A stretch of DNA of 64,000 bases, taken from Bacillus sp. FJAT-28004. Lineage in GTDB: Bacteria > Bacillota > Bacilli > Paenibacillales > Paenibacillaceae. The notes under the pieces were generated by a model that saw nothing but the letters and a program-made list of their open reading frames with translations, did not search any database and had not been told where the DNA came from. The stretch spans positions 3,173,786-3,237,785 of the forward strand of contig NZ_LGHP01000001.1 of assembly GCF_001280845.1 (NCBI RefSeq), in the 5' to 3' direction. Both the position numbers and the translations under genes were made by a program. Of this stretch, positions 62,143-64,000 are shown one piece after another; positions within the stretch are counted from its first letter, which is position 1; every line of letters begins with the position of its first letter.

Positions 62143-62292
62143 GCTACACTTATCCATTTCACGACTTTTCATTGTTATCCACAGAATTACCAACAAGTTA
62201 TCAACATTATCCACAACTCATCAACATATCCCCATAGCCTTTATGGATAAAATCAACATAAAAAACGCTCTCGTTATCCACAGTGGATAAGA
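62143..62292. promoter_or_regulatory. Cluster of DnaA boxes between radA and the heme monooxygenase gene
   Basis: Three perfect TTATCCACA boxes on plus start at 62175, 62207 and 62274. Near-matches are TTATCCATT (62150), TTATCAACA (62198), TCATCAACA (62218), and on minus TTATCCATA (62250) and TTATCCACT (62290). The boxes at 62198 and 62207 abut head to tail. No dnaA or dnaN gene is near, so this is not a typical oriC. Confidence 0.75.
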
Positions 62293-62300
62293 GAGCGAAA
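62261..62300 (-). terminator. Terminator of the heme monooxygenase gene, made from DnaA boxes
   Basis: On minus, CGCTCTC and TTATCCAC pair with GTGGATAA and CGAGAGCG, then TTTTTT. The stem contains the palindromic pair TTATCCACAGTGGATAA (62274-62290), so it serves as terminator and as two DnaA boxes. It lies about 57 bases after the gene's stop. Confidence 0.75.
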
Positions 62301-62356
62301 TGTTAGTCACAGGATAACTGAATTTATTAGAGCTCAAACTTTTAAAATACACAGAA

Positions 62357-62713
62357 TTAATGCTGCTGAGCCTCAATTCCAGCTTGCCTTGCAACCAGCA
62401 CGCGATGCGTTGTTAGTTGTGAGCCAAGCATAACACTTTCTGTTTGCTGACCTGCCTCACCCTGCTGCCCGCCACCTCTATGAGCATGCGCTTGCCGAAA
62501 TGAATCACTGTTCACCCAGCCCTCAAAGGATGCTTTGGTTTCCCAAGTGGTGCTGACTTTAAGCTCATCATATTCTTCTAAACCTTCTGTTAGCAATACT
62601 TCCATGCGAACAAAACCAGGCGATAAATCTATGCCTTTTGAGTTTTGAAATCTATTTGCTACCGTCTCCCCGTGACCCTTTTTTACCTTTATCGTATTGG
62701 TAACAACTATCAT
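62357..62713 (-). CDS. Heme-degrading monooxygenase, IsdG/HmoA type
   Basis: 118 residues of ABM/dimeric alpha-beta-barrel fold. Asn6, Trp66 and His76 fall one residue before the Asn7-Trp67-His77 catalytic triad of IsdG, so the triad is preserved. It should open heme and release iron. The C-terminal tail (GGGQQGEAGQQTESVMLGSQ) is poorly conserved. A Fur box lies within its promoter, which supports a role in iron supply. It sits alone between clpC and radA. Confidence 0.87.
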   Translation of the reverse strand: MIVVTNTIKVKKGHGETVANRFQNSKGIDLSPGFVRMEVLLTEGLEEYDELKVSTTWETKASFEGWVNSDSFRQAHAHRGGGQQGEAGQQTESVMLGSQLTTHRVLVARQAGIEAQQH

Positions 62714-62748
62714 CGTTGCTCCTCCATTCTATGTAAAGCTATAGTCTT

Positions 62749-62776
62749 ATTATACGATAATGATTATCATTGTCAA
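62749..62776 (-). promoter_or_regulatory. Promoter of the heme monooxygenase with an embedded Fur box
   Basis: On minus, perfect -35 TTGACA (62776-62771) and perfect -10 TATAAT (62754-62749) are 16 bases apart. GATAATGATTATCATTGTC (62756-62774) matches 17 of 19 bases of the Fur box and fills the whole spacer, so iron-loaded Fur should block RNA polymerase. Confidence 0.88.
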
Positions 62777-62789
62777 TTTATTAGGATAA

Positions 62790-62836
62790 TAAAAACTGTC
62801 CCGCAAGCAGCTATTCTGGTTGCGGGACAGTTTTAT
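62790..62836 (-). terminator. Terminator of clpC
   Basis: AAAACTGTCCCGCAA and TTGCGGGACAGTTTT form a perfect 15-base stem around 13 bases; on minus the hairpin is followed by TTTTTA. It is placed right after the clpC stop. Confidence 0.92.
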
Positions 62837-62843
62837 ATGTTGC

Positions 62844-64000
62844 TTATTTCGTAGCCGTTTCCTCTGGTTCTTGCTCCGAAATCGATTTGGTAACCGTTAA
62901 GCCACCATCCTTCTCATCGATCGTGAATGTATCGCCTTTTTGGATTTTACCCATTAACAAATCTTCGGACAAACGATCCTCGATATGTTTTTGGATAGCC
63001 CGGCGAAGTGGACGTGCTCCGTACTGTGGATCATAACCTTCCTTCGCAAGGAAGGCTTTGGCTGCATCCGTCAATATGAAGTCAACTTCCTGTTCACGCA
63101 GCCGCTTGCGCAGCTCATCCGACATAAGAGTAACGATTTGGGCAATATGCTCCTCGCCAAGCGAATGGAACACGATACTTTCATCGATACGGTTCAAGAA
63201 CTCCGGACGGAAGCTTTTCTTAAGCTCGCTGAGCACTTTATCCTTCATTTGTTGGAAGTCGCGTCCCGCATCCTGAACGGCTGTGAAGCCGAGCGAGGAA
63301 TTGCGCTTGATTTGATCAGCTCCAATGTTGGAAGTCATAATAATCAGCGTATTGCGGAAATCGACAACACGGCCTTTGGAATCAGTCAAGCGACCATCCT
63401 CAAGCACCTGAAGCAATATGTTGAATACCTCAGGGTGAGCCTTCTCAATTTCATCTAACAACACAACGGAGTATGGCTTGCGGCGAACCTTCTCGGTTAA
63501 CTGTCCACCTTCTTCATAACCGACATAACCAGGAGGCGCTCCGACTAGACGTGATGTCGAATGTTTCTCCATATATTCTGACATGTCGATACGGATAACC
63601 GCATTTTCATCCCCGAACATTGCTTCAGCAAGCGCTCTTGCGAGCTCGGTTTTACCAACACCCGTTGGCCCTAAGAAAATGAATGAACCTATTGGACGCT
63701 TCGGATCCTTCAAACCGGCACGAGCACGACGAATCGCTCTGGATACCGACTTCACGGCATCGTCTTGACCAATGATGCGACCGTGAAGAATATCCTCCAT
63801 TTTCAGAAGTCGTTCCGTCTCTTCTTCAGCCAGCTTGCTAACAGGAATTCCCGTCCAGCTAGCTACAACCTGAGCAATATCCTCCGGTGTTACTTCAGAA
63901 TCAGTACGGCCTTGTTTTTCTTTCCACTGGTTTTTGGTGATGTCGAGCTCTTCGCGGATTTTTTGTTCCGTATCGCGCAGGGCTGCCGCTTTCTCGAACT
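62844..64000 (-). CDS. clpC: ATP-dependent Clp protease ATP-binding subunit ClpC (3' part only)
   Basis: The frame runs to the right edge without a start, so only the C-terminal half, 385 codons, is seen. It begins [18 protein letters not shown], the UVR-like middle segment, then the second AAA+ domain with Walker A GPTGVGKT, Walker [12 protein letters not shown] and sensor [20 protein letters not shown]. ClpC with ClpP degrades regulatory and arginine-phosphorylated proteins. Its upstream partners (ctsR, mcsA, mcsB) would be to the right of the window. Confidence 0.95.
   Translation of the reverse strand, partial: FEKAAALRDTEQKIREELDITKNQWKEKQGRTDSEVTPEDIAQVVASWTGIPVSKLAEEETERLLKMEDILHGRIIGQDDAVKSVSRAIRRARAGLKDPKRPIGSFIFLGPTGVGKTELARALAEAMFGDENAVIRIDMSEYMEKHSTSRLVGAPPGYVGYEEGGQLTEKVRRKPYSVVLLDEIEKAHPEVFNILLQVLEDGRLTDSKGRVVDFRNTLIIMTSNIGADQIKRNSSLGFTAVQDAGRDFQQMKDKVLSELKKSFRPEFLNRIDESIVFHSLGEEHIAQIVTLMSDELRKRLREQEVDFILTDAAKAFLAKEGYDPQYGARPLRRAIQKHIEDRLSEDLLMGKIQKGDTFTIDEKDGGLTVTKSISEQEPEETATK

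Noticed and set aside
62143..62292. The DnaA-box cluster as the replication origin
   Set aside because: There is no dnaA/dnaN gene or obvious AT-rich unwinding region beside it; the neighbours are radA and a heme oxygenase gene.

Overview
The window looks like a chromosomal segment of a spore-forming, low-to-mid-GC Firmicute, most probably Paenibacillus or a close relative such as Cohnella. The evidence is the Bacillus-type gene order clpC-radA-disA-yacL-ispDF-gltX-cysES-mrnC-rlmB-rae1-sigH-rpmG-secE-nusG-rplKAJL-rsmC-rpoBC-ybxF-rpsLG-fusA-tuf-S10/spc/alpha-truA-rplM-rpsI-cwlD-salA-gerD-kbaA-pdaB. Supporting this are the sporulation genes (sigH, gerD, kbaA, pdaB, cwlD, a SpoIIM-like gene), Gram-positive leaders (Cys T-box, L10, L13) and an S-layer-homology surface protein. 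Almost everything is on the minus strand, so the window reads right to left; only pdaB, gerD and one small orphan gene are on plus. No IS element, prophage, CRISPR array or tRNA gene was seen.

Layout. 1-205: promoter and boxA leader of an rrn operon whose 16S gene lies beyond the left edge. 206-5940: small unknown gene, SpoIIM-like protein, pdaB, kbaA, gerD, salA, cwlD (sporulation and germination). 5969-7856: cysH-sat sulfate assimilation pair. 8032-9817: rpsI, rplM with an L13-type leader, truA. 10168-25274: alpha, spc and S10 ribosomal clusters with rpoA, infA, map, adk and secY. 25827-28675: a TrpX-type ABC transporter between the S10 and str operons. 28988-33844: str operon. 34090-41363: rpoBC. 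41748-46040: rsmC, rplJL with L10 leader, rplKA, nusG, secE, rpmG. 46356-54503: sigH, rae1, rlmB, mrnC, cysS, cysE (T-box controlled), gltX, ispF, ispD. 54654-62713: yacL, an orphan small gene, a surface serine hydrolase, pssA, disA, radA and a Fur-controlled heme monooxygenase. 62844-64000: 3' part of clpC.

How the genes work together. Most of the DNA encodes the transcription, translation and secretion machinery in long co-directional operons with short gaps or TAATG/ATGA overlaps. Around it sit spore-envelope and germination genes, cysteine supply (cysH-sat, cysES), isoprenoid precursor enzymes and genome-integrity genes (radA, disA).

The observations most worth a second look are these. 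First, rpsL carries Arg at codon 56 (B. subtilis numbering), as a lone AGG codon, which is the classical streptomycin-resistance substitution. Second, a family of short intergenic repeats occurs at four to six places; each copy has a GATAAG.../...CTTATC-type hairpin followed by a conserved tail, and a possibly related 44-bp unit is repeated three times. I know of no name for this family. Third, DnaA boxes cluster between radA and the heme monooxygenase gene. Fourth, Adk has lost two zinc-ligand cysteines. Fifth, the ecfA1-ecfA2-ecfT genes usually found between rplQ and truA are absent, and a repeat copy sits there. The window is otherwise conserved core genome, and I found no large undescribed gene system in it.
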